Assembly: GCF_009687865.1 (NCBI RefSeq)
Contig: NZ_BLAE01000022.1
Location: 90,308 to 154,307, forward strand
Source: Acrocarpospora macrocephala
Lineage (GTDB): Bacteria > Actinomycetota > Actinomycetes > Streptosporangiales > Streptosporangiaceae
DNA length: 64,000 nucleotides
Direction of reading: 5' to 3'
The notes under the pieces were generated by a model that worked only from the letters and a program-made list of their open reading frames with translations, ran no database searches and was not told where the DNA came from. Shown one piece after another: positions 50,718 through 59,415 of the stretch. Position 1 is the first letter of the stretch; each line of letters opens with the position of its first letter. Position numbers and translations under genes: made by a program.

Positions 50718-51256
50718 GCACGCCGAACCCGCGCCGCCAGCTCCGGCCGACCGACGTGAAGCGGCTCAACCGCACCTGGCGCCGCACCACCGAGGCCCGC
50801 CTCGCCCTCATCCTGGAATCGGTCACCGGCCCCTTCAACATCGGCTCCATCTTCCGCACCGCCGCCGCCTTCGGCGTCGACACCGTCTGGCTGGCCGGCA
50901 ACGCCACCCCGCCCACCAACCCCAAGGCCCAGAAGACCGCCCTCGGCACCGACCGCCTCGTCTCCTGGCACGACCCCGTCCCCGCCCCCGAAGCCGTCAA
51001 GGCCGCCAAAGCCGACGGCTACCGCGTCATCGCCATCGAACTCACCGGCGACGCCACCCCCCTCCACGAAACCCCCCTCACCGGCGACGTCTGCCTCGTC
51101 GTCGGCAGCGAGGACCACGGCTGCTCCCCCGCCCTCCTCGAATCCTGCGACGCCGTCGCCTACATCCCCCAGGTCGGCCGCGTCGGCTCCTTCAACGTCT
51201 CCATCGCCGCCGCCATCGCCATCGCCGAATCCCGCCGCCAGGAGTGGACCCGTTAA
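50714..51256 (+). CDS. TrmH/SpoU family RNA methyltransferase
   Basis: 180 residues with the three SPOUT motifs: NIGSIFRTAAAFG (about 39-51), VVGSEDHGCSPALLE (about 128-142), and IPQVGRVGSFNVSIAAAIAI, split across about 149-168, forming the trefoil knot. It 2'-O-methylates ribose in tRNA or rRNA. It overlaps the preceding methyltransferase by four bases, so two RNA-modifying enzymes are co-made. Confidence 0.9.
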   Translation: MSTPNPRRQLRPTDVKRLNRTWRRTTEARLALILESVTGPFNIGSIFRTAAAFGVDTVWLAGNATPPTNPKAQKTALGTDRLVSWHDPVPAPEAVKAAKADGYRVIAIELTGDATPLHETPLTGDVCLVVGSEDHGCSPALLESCDAVAYIPQVGRVGSFNVSIAAAIAIAESRRQEWTR

Positions 51257-51309
51257 GCCCAACGTTAACGAAATCTGTTATGGTCCACCTCAACGGCTAT
51301 GATGGCGGC

Positions 51310-52806
51310 ATGGAGCTGGCTAAACCTGACACGGTCCTCGACCGGGAGCGCCCCTGGGAGCTCCTGCGCGACTTCGTCAGCGACCCTGCCCCCCAGCTCC
51401 GCCTGGCGATCGTCTCGGGGCGGCGACGCCACGGGAAATCGTTCCTGCTCCAAGCGCTGACCGGGGCCTGCGGGGGGCTCTATCTGACCGCCGTACAGGA
51501 AGAGGGCCGGGTTCCGGCGCTGCGGCGCTTCACGGAAGCGATCGCCGCGCACGCGGGCCTGCCCGGCGGCGCGCTGCGGCTGACGGACTGGCGCGAGGTG
51601 CTGACCACCGCGCTTGAGGTGGCAGGCCGGGCCGAAGGGGCTCCCCTGGTCGTCATCGACGAGCTGCCCTACCTGATGCAGCACTCTCCGGAGGTCCCCG
51701 GCTTTCTGCAGTTGCTCTACGACCAGTCGCAGGCGGGGCAGGGCCCAGGTGGCCGGATCATTCTGTGCGGCTCGGCGATGAGCGTCATGAGCGAACTTCT
51801 CACCGGGACCAAGCCCCTGCGCGGGCGGGCGGTGATCGACCTGCGGCTGGGCGCTTTCGACTACCGGACGTCGCGGCGGCACTGGGGGATCGAGGACCCG
51901 GCGACGGCCCTGCGCGTGGACGCGGTGCTGGGCGGAGCACCGGGTTACCGGCCCCTCGCTCCGGTGCCCGCTCCCCAGGACGCGCGCCAGTTCGGCCCCT
52001 GGGTGTGCCGGACGGTCCTGGACCCCGGGCTAGCCCTGTACTCGCGCGTGGAGGCCGAGTTCCTGCTCCGCGAGGATCCCAGGATCACCCACCGGACGCT
52101 CTACTACGACCTCCTGAGCGCGGTCAGCCAGGGTGCGAGCACCCCGTCGAAGATCGGCGCGATCCTGGAGCGTCCACGGGCATCGGTGGTCCCGCCGCTG
52201 GACGTCCTGGAGTCCACGGGTTACCTCAGGAAATCGCAGGACCTCCTCAAGGCCCGCAATCCCGTCATCACCGTCGTGGATCCCATCATCAGGTTCAATC
52301 AGCTCATCACGCTGCCGTTCGCCGACGAGATCGAGCGCGGCCGCGCCACCCAGGTCTGGGCGGACTCCATGCCCACCTTCAACTCCAAAATCCTCGGCCC
52401 GCACTTCGAGGACCTGGCCCGAGAGTGGACGAGATCCTTCGCGGCCGCCGAGTCCTCCCTGCGGCCGGGCACGGTCGGCATCGCCGATGTGAGCGACCCC
52501 GCGGCCCGCACCAAACACGAGGTCGACGTCCTCGCCCTCGCTCCCGGGCAACGGCCCCAGGCTCCGCGCGTCGCGGTCGCCCTGATCGGAGAGGCGAAGG
52601 CGACCGTGCAACCACGCGGCCCGCGCGACCTGGAACGCCTGGAGCACATCCGCGGCCTCCTCACCGAGCAGGGACACGACGCCCGCAAGGCCACGCTCGC
52701 GCTCTACTCGCTGCACGGATTCCAGCCGGATCTCCTCCGCGCCGCGAGCGCCCGCGAGGACGTCCTGCTGGTCGGGATCGGCACGCTGTACGGCGAAGGC
52801 AGCTGA
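51310..52806 (+). CDS. AAA ATPase with C-terminal DUF234-type nuclease-like domain
   Basis: 498 residues. The P-loop is GRRRHGKSFL (about 38-47) and Walker B LVVIDELPYL (about 115-124); after a winged-helix region (about 255-310) a PD-(D/E)xK-like end has Glu-Val-Asp in TKHEVDVLAL (about 415) and GEAKA (about 442) at the expected positions. This is the archaeal-type ATPase/DUF234 layout, whose role is unknown. An AT-rich stretch with GTTAACG and GTTATGG lies just upstream as a likely promoter. ATG 51310 was preferred to an in-frame ATG 22 codons upstream. Confidence 0.8.
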   Translation: MELAKPDTVLDRERPWELLRDFVSDPAPQLRLAIVSGRRRHGKSFLLQALTGACGGLYLTAVQEEGRVPALRRFTEAIAAHAGLPGGALRLTDWREVLTTALEVAGRAEGAPLVVIDELPYLMQHSPEVPGFLQLLYDQSQAGQGPGGRIILCGSAMSVMSELLTGTKPLRGRAVIDLRLGAFDYRTSRRHWGIEDPATALRVDAVLGGAPGYRPLAPVPAPQDARQFGPWVCRTVLDPGLALYSRVEAEFLLREDPRITHRTLYYDLLSAVSQGASTPSKIGAILERPRASVVPPLDVLESTGYLRKSQDLLKARNPVITVVDPIIRFNQLITLPFADEIERGRATQVWADSMPTFNSKILGPHFEDLAREWTRSFAAAESSLRPGTVGIADVSDPAARTKHEVDVLALAPGQRPQAPRVAVALIGEAKATVQPRGPRDLERLEHIRGLLTEQGHDARKATLALYSLHGFQPDLLRAASAREDVLLVGIGTLYGEGS

Positions 52807-52908
52807 AGCCGCCTGGGCTTCACCGGATGGACGTGTGGCGATCACCTGGAAGCGCGTTCGGCGATCTAACGTCCGGGGGGTCCTAAGCCAGGAGCACGAG
52901 GAGCGCGC

Positions 52909-54318
52909 GTGTTACGACGTACGAGCTTCATGACGGTCGCCGTTGGTGTGACGGCCCTATTTGTCACGATGAGCCTTCCGGGTGGGGTGGCCAGTGCGGC
53001 CACCGCCACGTTCGCGCCGGTCGCGGACACCTATGTGGACAACAGCACGACGGGCACCAACTTCGGGACGTCCGGACAGCTTGGTGTGGACAATTCACCG
53101 GTGAAACGGATGTTCCTGCGGTTCACGGTGTCGGGGGTGAGCGGCGCGATCAGTTCGGTCAAGCTGCGGGTGCACACCGACGACGTGAGCGGGTCCGAGA
53201 GCGGCAGCGGTGGCGTCTTCCGGGGGATGAGCAGCACCACCTGGTCGGAGACGGCGACCACGTGGAACAACCAGCCGTCCATCGACGGGGCCACGCTCGG
53301 CACGCTCGGGTCGGTCGCCAGGAACCAGTGGTACGAGGTCGACGTGACCTCGTACGTCACCGGGAACGGCGCCTACAGCTTCGGCGTGACCTCCACCAGC
53401 ACCAACGGCGCGGACTACGACTCGCGGGAGAGCGGATCGGGGACGGCGCCGCAACTGGTGGTCACCACCGGGACCGGCCCGTCACCGAGCCCCAGCCCGA
53501 GCCCGAGCCCGCCGCCGGGCGGCGACCCGGTGCTGGTGGGCGCGGGCGACATCGCCACCTCGGGCTCCGGCGACACCGCGACCGCGGCGCTGCTGGACTC
53601 GATCCCCGGCACCGTGTTCACCCTCGGCGACAACGTGTACGACAACGGCACAGCCTCGGAGTTCAACACCTACTACAACCCGACATGGGGGCGGCACAAG
53701 GCGCGCACCCGGCCGGTCCCGGGCAACCACGACTACAACACCTCCGGCGCGACCGGATATTACGGATATTTCGGGGCGTCGGCCGGTGATCCCACCAAGG
53801 GGTACTACTCCTACGACCTCGGCGCGAACTGGCACGTCATCGTGCTCAACTCCAACTGCTCGGCGGTCCCCTGCGGCACGACCTCCGCGCAGACGACGTG
53901 GCTGCGCGCCGACCTGGCCGCCAGCACCCGCCCGTGCACGGTCGCGATGTGGCACCACCCGCGCTACACCTCGGGCGCCAACCACGCGCCCAACAGCTCG
54001 GTCGCGCCGTTCGTCCAGGCCCTGTACGACGCCAACGCCGACCTCATCCTGACCGGCCACAACCACCAGTACGAGCGGTTCGCCCCCATCAACCCCGCCA
54101 ACCAGCTCGACAACACGCGCGGCATCCGCCACTTCGTGGTCGGCTCGGGCGGCGCCAGCCACTACGGCTTCGGCACCATCCTGGCCAACAGCGAGGCCCG
54201 CAACAGCGACACCTACGGCGTGCTCAAGCTGACCCTGCACGCCAACGCGTACACCTGGCAGTTCGTCCCGGAATCGGGGCGCACGTACAGCGACAGCGGC
54301 ACCACGAACTGCCACTGA
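52909..54318 (+). CDS. Secreted metallophosphatase with N-terminal DNRLRE/CBM96-like module
   Basis: 469 residues: signal peptide (about 1-31), a DNRLRE beta-sandwich (about 34-185; ADTYVDNSTTGTNFGTSGQL), a Pro/Ser linker (about 190-203), and a calcineurin-like phosphoesterase (about 207-465) with GDI, LGDNVYDNG, PGNHDYN and GHNHQYER metal-binding motifs. It is a purple-acid-phosphatase-like enzyme exported for phosphate scavenging. GAGGAG lies before the GTG. No Pho box was verified. Confidence 0.88.
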   Translation: MLRRTSFMTVAVGVTALFVTMSLPGGVASAATATFAPVADTYVDNSTTGTNFGTSGQLGVDNSPVKRMFLRFTVSGVSGAISSVKLRVHTDDVSGSESGSGGVFRGMSSTTWSETATTWNNQPSIDGATLGTLGSVARNQWYEVDVTSYVTGNGAYSFGVTSTSTNGADYDSRESGSGTAPQLVVTTGTGPSPSPSPSPSPPPGGDPVLVGAGDIATSGSGDTATAALLDSIPGTVFTLGDNVYDNGTASEFNTYYNPTWGRHKARTRPVPGNHDYNTSGATGYYGYFGASAGDPTKGYYSYDLGANWHVIVLNSNCSAVPCGTTSAQTTWLRADLAASTRPCTVAMWHHPRYTSGANHAPNSSVAPFVQALYDANADLILTGHNHQYERFAPINPANQLDNTRGIRHFVVGSGGASHYGFGTILANSEARNSDTYGVLKLTLHANAYTWQFVPESGRTYSDSGTTNCH

Positions 54319-54322
54319 CGAC

Positions 54323-55531
54323 GTGTACCTGTCCACCCTCGACCGAAGCGGGGCCGCGGGCGGCTCTCCCCGAGCCGTCGGCGGCACCGTCTTCGCCCTC
54401 GGCGCCGTCAGCCTGGTCACCGACATATCGTCGGAGATGGTGACGGCCGTCCTGCCGCTGTACCTGGTGATCGGCCTCCAGTTCAGCCCCGCCGCGTACG
54501 GCCTGATCGACGGCCTCTACACCGGCGCGACCGTGCTGCTGCGCCTGGCGGGCGGCCATGTCGCCGACCGCGTCAACCGCCACAAGGCGGTCGCGGGCGC
54601 CGGATACGGCCTGTCGGCGCTGGCCAAACTGGGCCTGCTCGCCGCCGGAGCCTCGGGCCCGCTGATCGGCCTGGCGATCACCGTGGACCGCGCCGGGAAG
54701 GGCCTGCGCACCGCCCCCAGGGACGCGCTGATCACCCTCACCACGCCGCCGGAACGCCTGGGCCTGGCCTTCGGCGTGCACCGGACCATGGACGCGACCG
54801 GAGCGTTCCTCGGCCCGCTGGCGGCCCTCGGCGTGCTGACCCTGGCGGGCGGCGTGTTCGGGCCGGTCTTCCTGGCGAGCTTCTGCGTGGCCCTGCTCGG
54901 CGTCCTCATCCTGGCCCTGTTCGTCCAGGACGTCCCCAGCCCGGCGGTGACCGCCAAGAAGATGCCGTGGCGTGCCGCTTTCGGCCCCGCCCGGCGCCGG
55001 CTGCTGCCCGCCGCCTGCCTGCTGGGCCTGGTCACCGTCGGGGACGGCTTCGTCTTCCTGCTGCTGCAGCGCCGCACCGAGCTGGCCCTCGGCTGGTTCC
55101 CGCTGCTGGCGGTCGCCACCAGCCTGGCCTACCTGCTGCTGGCCGTCCCGCTCGGCCGCCTGGCCGACCGCTTCGGCCGCCTCCGCGTGATGATCGGCGG
55201 CCACGCCGCCCTCATCGCCGTCTACCTGCTCCTGTACGGCCCGCTGACCGGCCTCCCCCTGCTGATCGTGATCCCCCTGCTGTACGGGACGTTCTACGCG
55301 GCCACCGACGGGATCCTGATGGCCATGGCCGGCCCGGTCTTCCCGCCGGAACTGCGCGCCACCGGCCTGGCCCTGATCCAGAGCGGCCAGGCCCTGTCCT
55401 ACCTGCTGTCCTCGGTCCTGTTCGGGCTCGCCTGGCAGGCCTGGGGCCCCGGCCCGGCCTGCCTGGCCGCCGCCGGGATCGCCGCCGCCGTGCTCCCCCT
55501 GGCCGTGCTCCTGCTCACGAGGAAACCATGA
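54323..55531 (+). CDS. MFS transporter
   Basis: 402 residues, 12 membrane helices, with SLVTDISSEMVTAVLPLYL (about 31-49) and GKGLRTAPRDALI (about 127-139), features of the MFS branch that includes uptake and drug-resistance proteins without assigned substrate. The GTG start lies four bases after the phosphatase stop, so it may share its transcript. It overlaps the downstream propeller gene (ATGA). Confidence 0.82.
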   Translation: MYLSTLDRSGAAGGSPRAVGGTVFALGAVSLVTDISSEMVTAVLPLYLVIGLQFSPAAYGLIDGLYTGATVLLRLAGGHVADRVNRHKAVAGAGYGLSALAKLGLLAAGASGPLIGLAITVDRAGKGLRTAPRDALITLTTPPERLGLAFGVHRTMDATGAFLGPLAALGVLTLAGGVFGPVFLASFCVALLGVLILALFVQDVPSPAVTAKKMPWRAAFGPARRRLLPAACLLGLVTVGDGFVFLLLQRRTELALGWFPLLAVATSLAYLLLAVPLGRLADRFGRLRVMIGGHAALIAVYLLLYGPLTGLPLLIVIPLLYGTFYAATDGILMAMAGPVFPPELRATGLALIQSGQALSYLLSSVLFGLAWQAWGPGPACLAAAGIAAAVLPLAVLLLTRKP

Positions 55532-56502
55532 CCTCCCTCCGGGCCCGTCTGGTCGTCATCAGCCTGGCGACCGTCCTCCTCGCCGGAATCGCCCTCACCT
55601 ACGCCGTGCTCGCCCCCGCCGCCGACGCCCCCGCCTCGACCGCCCTGGCGGGTGCGGGCCCCCGCGTCCAGGTCCTGACCAACGGGCTGCTCTCCACGGT
55701 CTCCCGCGCCGACCCTGGGGGCCCGCGCGAGGTCACCGCCGTCCGCTGCGACCGCGCCCACACCGGCGCGGCCACCGTCGCCTGCCTCACCCCGGTCGGC
55801 GCGCTCACGGCAACCAGCCTGGTGGTCATGGACGCCGCCCTGCGCCCGCTCAAGGAGATCCCGCTCACCGGTTTCCCCAACCGGCTGCGCGTCTCCGCCA
55901 GCGGCCGCATGATCGCCTGGACGCTCTTCATCGACGGCCACTCCTACGCCACCAACGGCTTCTCCACCCAGACCGGCATCCTGGACACCAGGACCGGCCG
56001 GATCGTGCGATCCCTGGAGGATTTCACGATCACGCGGGACGGCAGGCCGTACCGGAATGCGGACGTCAACTTCTGGGGGGTCACCTTCGCCGGGGACGAC
56101 AACCGGTTCTACGCGACGCTGTCCACCGGCGGCCGCCGCTCCCTGGTCGAGGGCGACATGGCGGCGGGAACCGTGCGGACGCTGCGCGACAACGTGGAAT
56201 GCCCGTCGCTGTCCCCGGACGGCACCAGGATCGCCTACAAGTCCGCGATCGGCGCCGACCCGGCCAAGGGCTGGCGGCTGACCGTGCTGCACCTGGGCAG
56301 CGGCAGGACGGTCCCGCTCGCCGAGACCCGCAGCGTCGACGACCAGCCCGCCTGGCTCGACGACCAGACCATCGCCTACGGCCTGCAGACCGGCGACGGC
56401 ACCAACAACACCTGGACCGTCCCGGCCGACGGCGGCGGCGCGCCCACGCTGCTGATCCCCGGCGCGAACTCGCCCGCCGTCATCGGCCGCGACGGAGCGT
56501 GA
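55528..56502 (+). CDS. TolB/WD40-like beta-propeller protein with N-terminal anchor
   Basis: 324 residues. A hydrophobic segment (about 8-30) acts as a signal or anchor. The rest has TolB-like repeats (for example SPDGTRIAYKSAIG near 225-240 and DDQPAWLDDQTIAYG near 270-284). It is probably an extracytoplasmic propeller that binds a ligand or protein. The start has GAGGA upstream and overlaps the MFS stop, suggesting a common role with that transporter. Confidence 0.75.
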   Translation: MTSLRARLVVISLATVLLAGIALTYAVLAPAADAPASTALAGAGPRVQVLTNGLLSTVSRADPGGPREVTAVRCDRAHTGAATVACLTPVGALTATSLVVMDAALRPLKEIPLTGFPNRLRVSASGRMIAWTLFIDGHSYATNGFSTQTGILDTRTGRIVRSLEDFTITRDGRPYRNADVNFWGVTFAGDDNRFYATLSTGGRRSLVEGDMAAGTVRTLRDNVECPSLSPDGTRIAYKSAIGADPAKGWRLTVLHLGSGRTVPLAETRSVDDQPAWLDDQTIAYGLQTGDGTNNTWTVPADGGGAPTLLIPGANSPAVIGRDGA

Positions 56503-56584
56503 AGCCGGTCATTGGTCCAGACGTGACCCAAACGTTCATCTTCGCGCGCTGACGGCGGGCCCTGACAAACGGCATACTCCACTC

Positions 56585-57373
56585 GTGCGGCGGCGTTTCG
56601 CGTTTCTCGAGCACCCCGGGCCACTGGCGTTCGCCCATCGGGGTGGGGCGGCGGAGGGCCGGGAGAACACCATGGCCGCGTTCGAGCACGCCGTCGAGCT
56701 GGGCTACTCCTACCTGGAGACCGACGCGCACGCGACCGCCGACGGCGTCCTGGTGGCCTTCCACGACCACACGCTGGACCGGGTCACCGACCGGACCGGG
56801 CGGGTGTCGGAGCTGCCCTACCGGGAGGTGGCCAAGGCCAGGATCGGCGGCACGCACGAGATCCCGCTGCTGGCCGACGTGCTGGGCGCCTGGCCGGATG
56901 TGCGGGTCAACATCGACGTGAAGGAGGCCTCGGCCATCGAGCCGCTGGCCGAGCTGATCAAGCGGACCGGCGCGTACGACCGGGTCTGCCTGACCTCCTT
57001 CTCCGACCAGCGGCTGGCGCGGGCCCGGCGGGCGGCCGGCGGGCGGGTCTGCTCCGCGCTCGGGCCGCGCGGCGTGGCCGCGCTGCGCACCGCCGCCATC
57101 GGCTCCGGGTACGGGCGGCTGCTGGCCGGCCTGGCCCGGGCGGGCGTGCCGTGCGCGCAGGTGCCCATCGGGGTGCGCGGGCTGCGCATCGTGACCCCCG
57201 CGTTCGTCAGGACCGCGCACGCGATCGGCATGCAGGTCCACGTGTGGACCATCGACGCCCCCCAGATCATGGAACGCCTGCTCGACCTCGGCGTCGACGG
57301 GATCATGACCGACAACATCTCCGGCCTGCGCGGCGTGCTGGACGCGCGCGGGCAGTGGTATCCGAGGCATTGA
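56585..57373 (+). CDS. Glycerophosphodiester phosphodiesterase
   Basis: 262 residues, GDPD family TIM barrel: HRGG (20-23) and Glu-Asn in GRENTM (near 28-33), ETDAH (metal Glu/Asp; 46-50), FHDHTLDR (60-67), and the late VHVWTIDAP (220-228). It splits glycerophosphodiesters to glycerol-3-phosphate. No signal peptide, so cytosolic. GDPD next to a UMF1-type MFS and rbpA is a conserved actinobacterial order. A GTG start with a CATACT box seven bases upstream suggests a leaderless message. Confidence 0.9.
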   Translation: MRRRFAFLEHPGPLAFAHRGGAAEGRENTMAAFEHAVELGYSYLETDAHATADGVLVAFHDHTLDRVTDRTGRVSELPYREVAKARIGGTHEIPLLADVLGAWPDVRVNIDVKEASAIEPLAELIKRTGAYDRVCLTSFSDQRLARARRAAGGRVCSALGPRGVAALRTAAIGSGYGRLLAGLARAGVPCAQVPIGVRGLRIVTPAFVRTAHAIGMQVHVWTIDAPQIMERLLDLGVDGIMTDNISGLRGVLDARGQWYPRH

Positions 57374-57398
57374 AGTAGTCCGAAGTAATCTCGAAGTA
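57372..57398 (+). repeat. Three helically phased GAAGTA repeats before the UMF1 gene
   Basis: GAAGTA at 57372-57377, 57382-57387 and 57393-57398 (spacing 10 and 11 bases), ending beside the ribosome site AGGAGA of the gene starting at 57406. One-turn spacing suits cooperative regulator binding on one face of the DNA. Confidence 0.45.
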
Positions 57399-57405
57399 GG
57401 AGAAC

Positions 57406-58776
57406 ATGACTGCCCCCCAGGCCCCCCAGGTCATCGACGAGAGCCCGGACGCCCGCCGGCGCGAGCAGCGCGGCTGGTACTGGTACGACTGGGCGAACTC
57501 CGCCTTCCCGACGACGGTGCTGACCGTCTTCCTGGGGCCGTACCTGACCGACATCGCGGAGCGGGCCGCCGAGGTCCGCGGGAGCGACTTCGTCGACGTG
57601 CTCGGCTTCGACGTGCGCCCCGCCGCCTATTACGGCTTCGTGGTGGGCGCGGCGGCCATCTGCCAGATCGTCTTCATGCCCATGGCCGGCGCGATCGCCG
57701 ACCACACCGGGCGGAAGAGGGGCATGCTCGGCCTGTTCGCCTACCTGGGCGCGGCGGCGACGCTGGCCATGTGGTTCCTCTCCGACACGCGCTACCTGCT
57801 GGGTGGAGCGCTGTTCATCGTGGCGAACATAGGGTTCGCGTGCGCCATGGTGATCTACAACAGCTTCCTCCCGCAGATCGCCACCGCGGACGAGCGCGAC
57901 CGGGTCTCCTCCATGGGCTGGGGGTTCGGCTACCTCGGCGGCGGCCTGCTGCTGCTCATCAACCTCGCCCTGTACCTGCAGCGGGAGCAGCTCGGCATCG
58001 AGACCAGCGTCGCCGTCCGGATCAGCCTGGTCTCGGCGGGCCTCTGGTGGGGCGGCTTCACGATCATCCCGCTGCTGCGGCTGCGGAACCGGCCGGTCAC
58101 GACGCATGACGCCACGCTGGGCCAGGCGGTCGGCGGCAGCTTCCGCCAGCTCGGCCGCACCCTGCGCGATCTGCGCCGATACCCCCTCACGCTGCTCTTC
58201 CTCGGGGCCTACCTGCTCTACAACGACGGCGTGCAGTCGGTCATCGCGTTCTCCGGGCAGTTCGCCTCCGAGGCGCTCAAGCTCGACGAGGAGGTCCGGA
58301 TCGCGGCCATCCTCATCGTCCAGTTCGTCGCGTTCGGCGGCGCCCTGCTGCTGGGCCGCCTCGCCATCCGGTACGGCACGAAGCGGGTCGTGCTCTACAG
58401 CCTCATCGGCTGGGTGGGCGTGCTGGGTCTGGCCTACATCGTCCAGGAGGGGTCGGCGCTGCAGTTCCTCGGCCTCGGCGTGCTCATCGCCATCGTGCTC
58501 GGCGGCACGCAGGCGCTGTCGCGCTCGCTGTTCTCCCACGTGATCCCGAAGGGCAAGGAAGCCGAGTACTACAGCCTGTACGAGATCAGCGACAAGGGCT
58601 CCACGTTCCTCGGCGCCTGGACCTTCGGCCTGGTGCTCCAGCTGACCGACAGCGACTACCGGGTCGCGATCATCTCCCTGCTGATCTTCTTCGCGCTCGG
58701 CTTCGGCCTGCTGCTGGCCGTCGACCTGCCCCGGGCCATCCGCGAAGCGGGCAACGAGGTCCCCGACAAGATCTAG
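57406..58776 (+). CDS. UMF1-type MFS transporter (Atg22-like)
   Basis: 456 residues with 12 membrane helices. WYWYDWANSAFPTTVLTVFL (near 24-43) and IYNSFLPQIATADERDRVSS (near 149-168) are hallmarks of the UMF1/Atg22 family, thought to move amino acids or other small metabolites. It is encoded between GDPD and rbpA, both on the plus strand. AGGAGA lies a few bases before the ATG, and phased GAAGTA repeats overlap this site. Confidence 0.88.
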   Translation: MTAPQAPQVIDESPDARRREQRGWYWYDWANSAFPTTVLTVFLGPYLTDIAERAAEVRGSDFVDVLGFDVRPAAYYGFVVGAAAICQIVFMPMAGAIADHTGRKRGMLGLFAYLGAAATLAMWFLSDTRYLLGGALFIVANIGFACAMVIYNSFLPQIATADERDRVSSMGWGFGYLGGGLLLLINLALYLQREQLGIETSVAVRISLVSAGLWWGGFTIIPLLRLRNRPVTTHDATLGQAVGGSFRQLGRTLRDLRRYPLTLLFLGAYLLYNDGVQSVIAFSGQFASEALKLDEEVRIAAILIVQFVAFGGALLLGRLAIRYGTKRVVLYSLIGWVGVLGLAYIVQEGSALQFLGLGVLIAIVLGGTQALSRSLFSHVIPKGKEAEYYSLYEISDKGSTFLGAWTFGLVLQLTDSDYRVAIISLLIFFALGFGLLLAVDLPRAIREAGNEVPDKI

Positions 58777-58856
58777 GAATCCGCGGCGCTGGAGCCAGCT
58801 CAAGTGATTCCTGAGGAGCCCGCGCCAAAAAGCGCGATTGGATCACCTCTTGGGTG

Positions 58857-58882
58857 GGAATCCACACACGGTATCAAGCGTT
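58857..58882 (+). promoter_or_regulatory. SigR-type promoter of rbpA
   Basis: GGAAT at 58857-58861 and GTT at 58880-58882 with exactly 18 bases between, matching the actinobacterial SigR/SigH consensus GGAAT-N18-GTT. It lies 64 bases before the rbpA start. Known rbpA genes are induced by disulfide stress through SigR, which agrees. Confidence 0.75.
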
Positions 58883-58946
58883 GTACGCGGTGGAGACCAA
58901 CCCCTCTAAGGCAGTATCGCTAGGGGGACCTCAGGAGGCTTAGAAC

Positions 58947-59291
58947 ATGGGCGAGCGTGCACTTCGCGGTACCCGGCTCGGGGCGACCAGCTACGAGAAC
59001 GACCGCAACACCGACCTGGCTCCGCGCCAGGAGGTGTCCTACACCTGCCCGAAGGGCCATCACACCACCGTGCCGCTTGCCGCCGAAGCCGAGATTCCGG
59101 CGAGCTGGGAGTGCCGCAGCTGCGGCTCCCCCGCCCTCCGGGTGGACGCGGAGCAGCCCCAGCAGAAGAAGGCCAAGCCGCCGAGGACGCACTGGGACAT
59201 GCTGCTGGAGCGGCGCTCGATCGAGGACCTCGAAGAGGTGCTGAACGAGCGGCTGGCGATTCTCCGGGCGCAGCGGCGCAAGAGCGCGTAG
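58947..59291 (+). CDS. rbpA: RNA polymerase-binding protein RbpA
   Basis: 114 residues with the complete RbpA layout: N-terminal tail with GTRLGATSYE (about 8-17), core zinc-ribbon-like barrel (SYTCPKGHHTTVPLAAEAEI then SWECRSCGSP; Cys34/Cys56/Cys59), a basic linker and the C-terminal sigma-interacting helices (THWDMLLERRSIEDLEEVLN). RbpA binds the principal sigma factor and stabilises promoter opening. GGAGG lies about 8 bases before the ATG. A SigR-type promoter is present. Confidence 0.95.
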   Translation: MGERALRGTRLGATSYENDRNTDLAPRQEVSYTCPKGHHTTVPLAAEAEIPASWECRSCGSPALRVDAEQPQQKKAKPPRTHWDMLLERRSIEDLEEVLNERLAILRAQRRKSA

Positions 59292-59351
59292 GACAGGCCG
59301 AAACCCCGACGGACACCCCAACCTCAACGAACCCTCCAGAGCAGAGGGAGC

Positions 59352-59386
59352 CGGAAGCCCCCGGGAGATCTTCCCGGGGGCTTCCG
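59352..59386. terminator. Bidirectional terminator between rbpA and GH15
   Basis: A perfect 15-bp stem CGGAAGCCCCCGGGA (59352-59366) with its complement (59372-59386) and a five-base loop, placed between two convergent genes. Confidence 0.85.
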
Positions 59387-59415
59387 TGTGGTTTCAGGAC
59401 GTGTGGTTTCAGGAC
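59386..59415. repeat. 15-bp tandem duplication across the GH15 stop
   Basis: GTGTGGTTTCAGGAC occurs twice in a row (59386-59400, 59401-59415). It overlaps the last codons and stop of the GH15 gene (stop at 59411-59409) and looks like recent replication slippage next to the hairpin. Confidence 0.7.
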
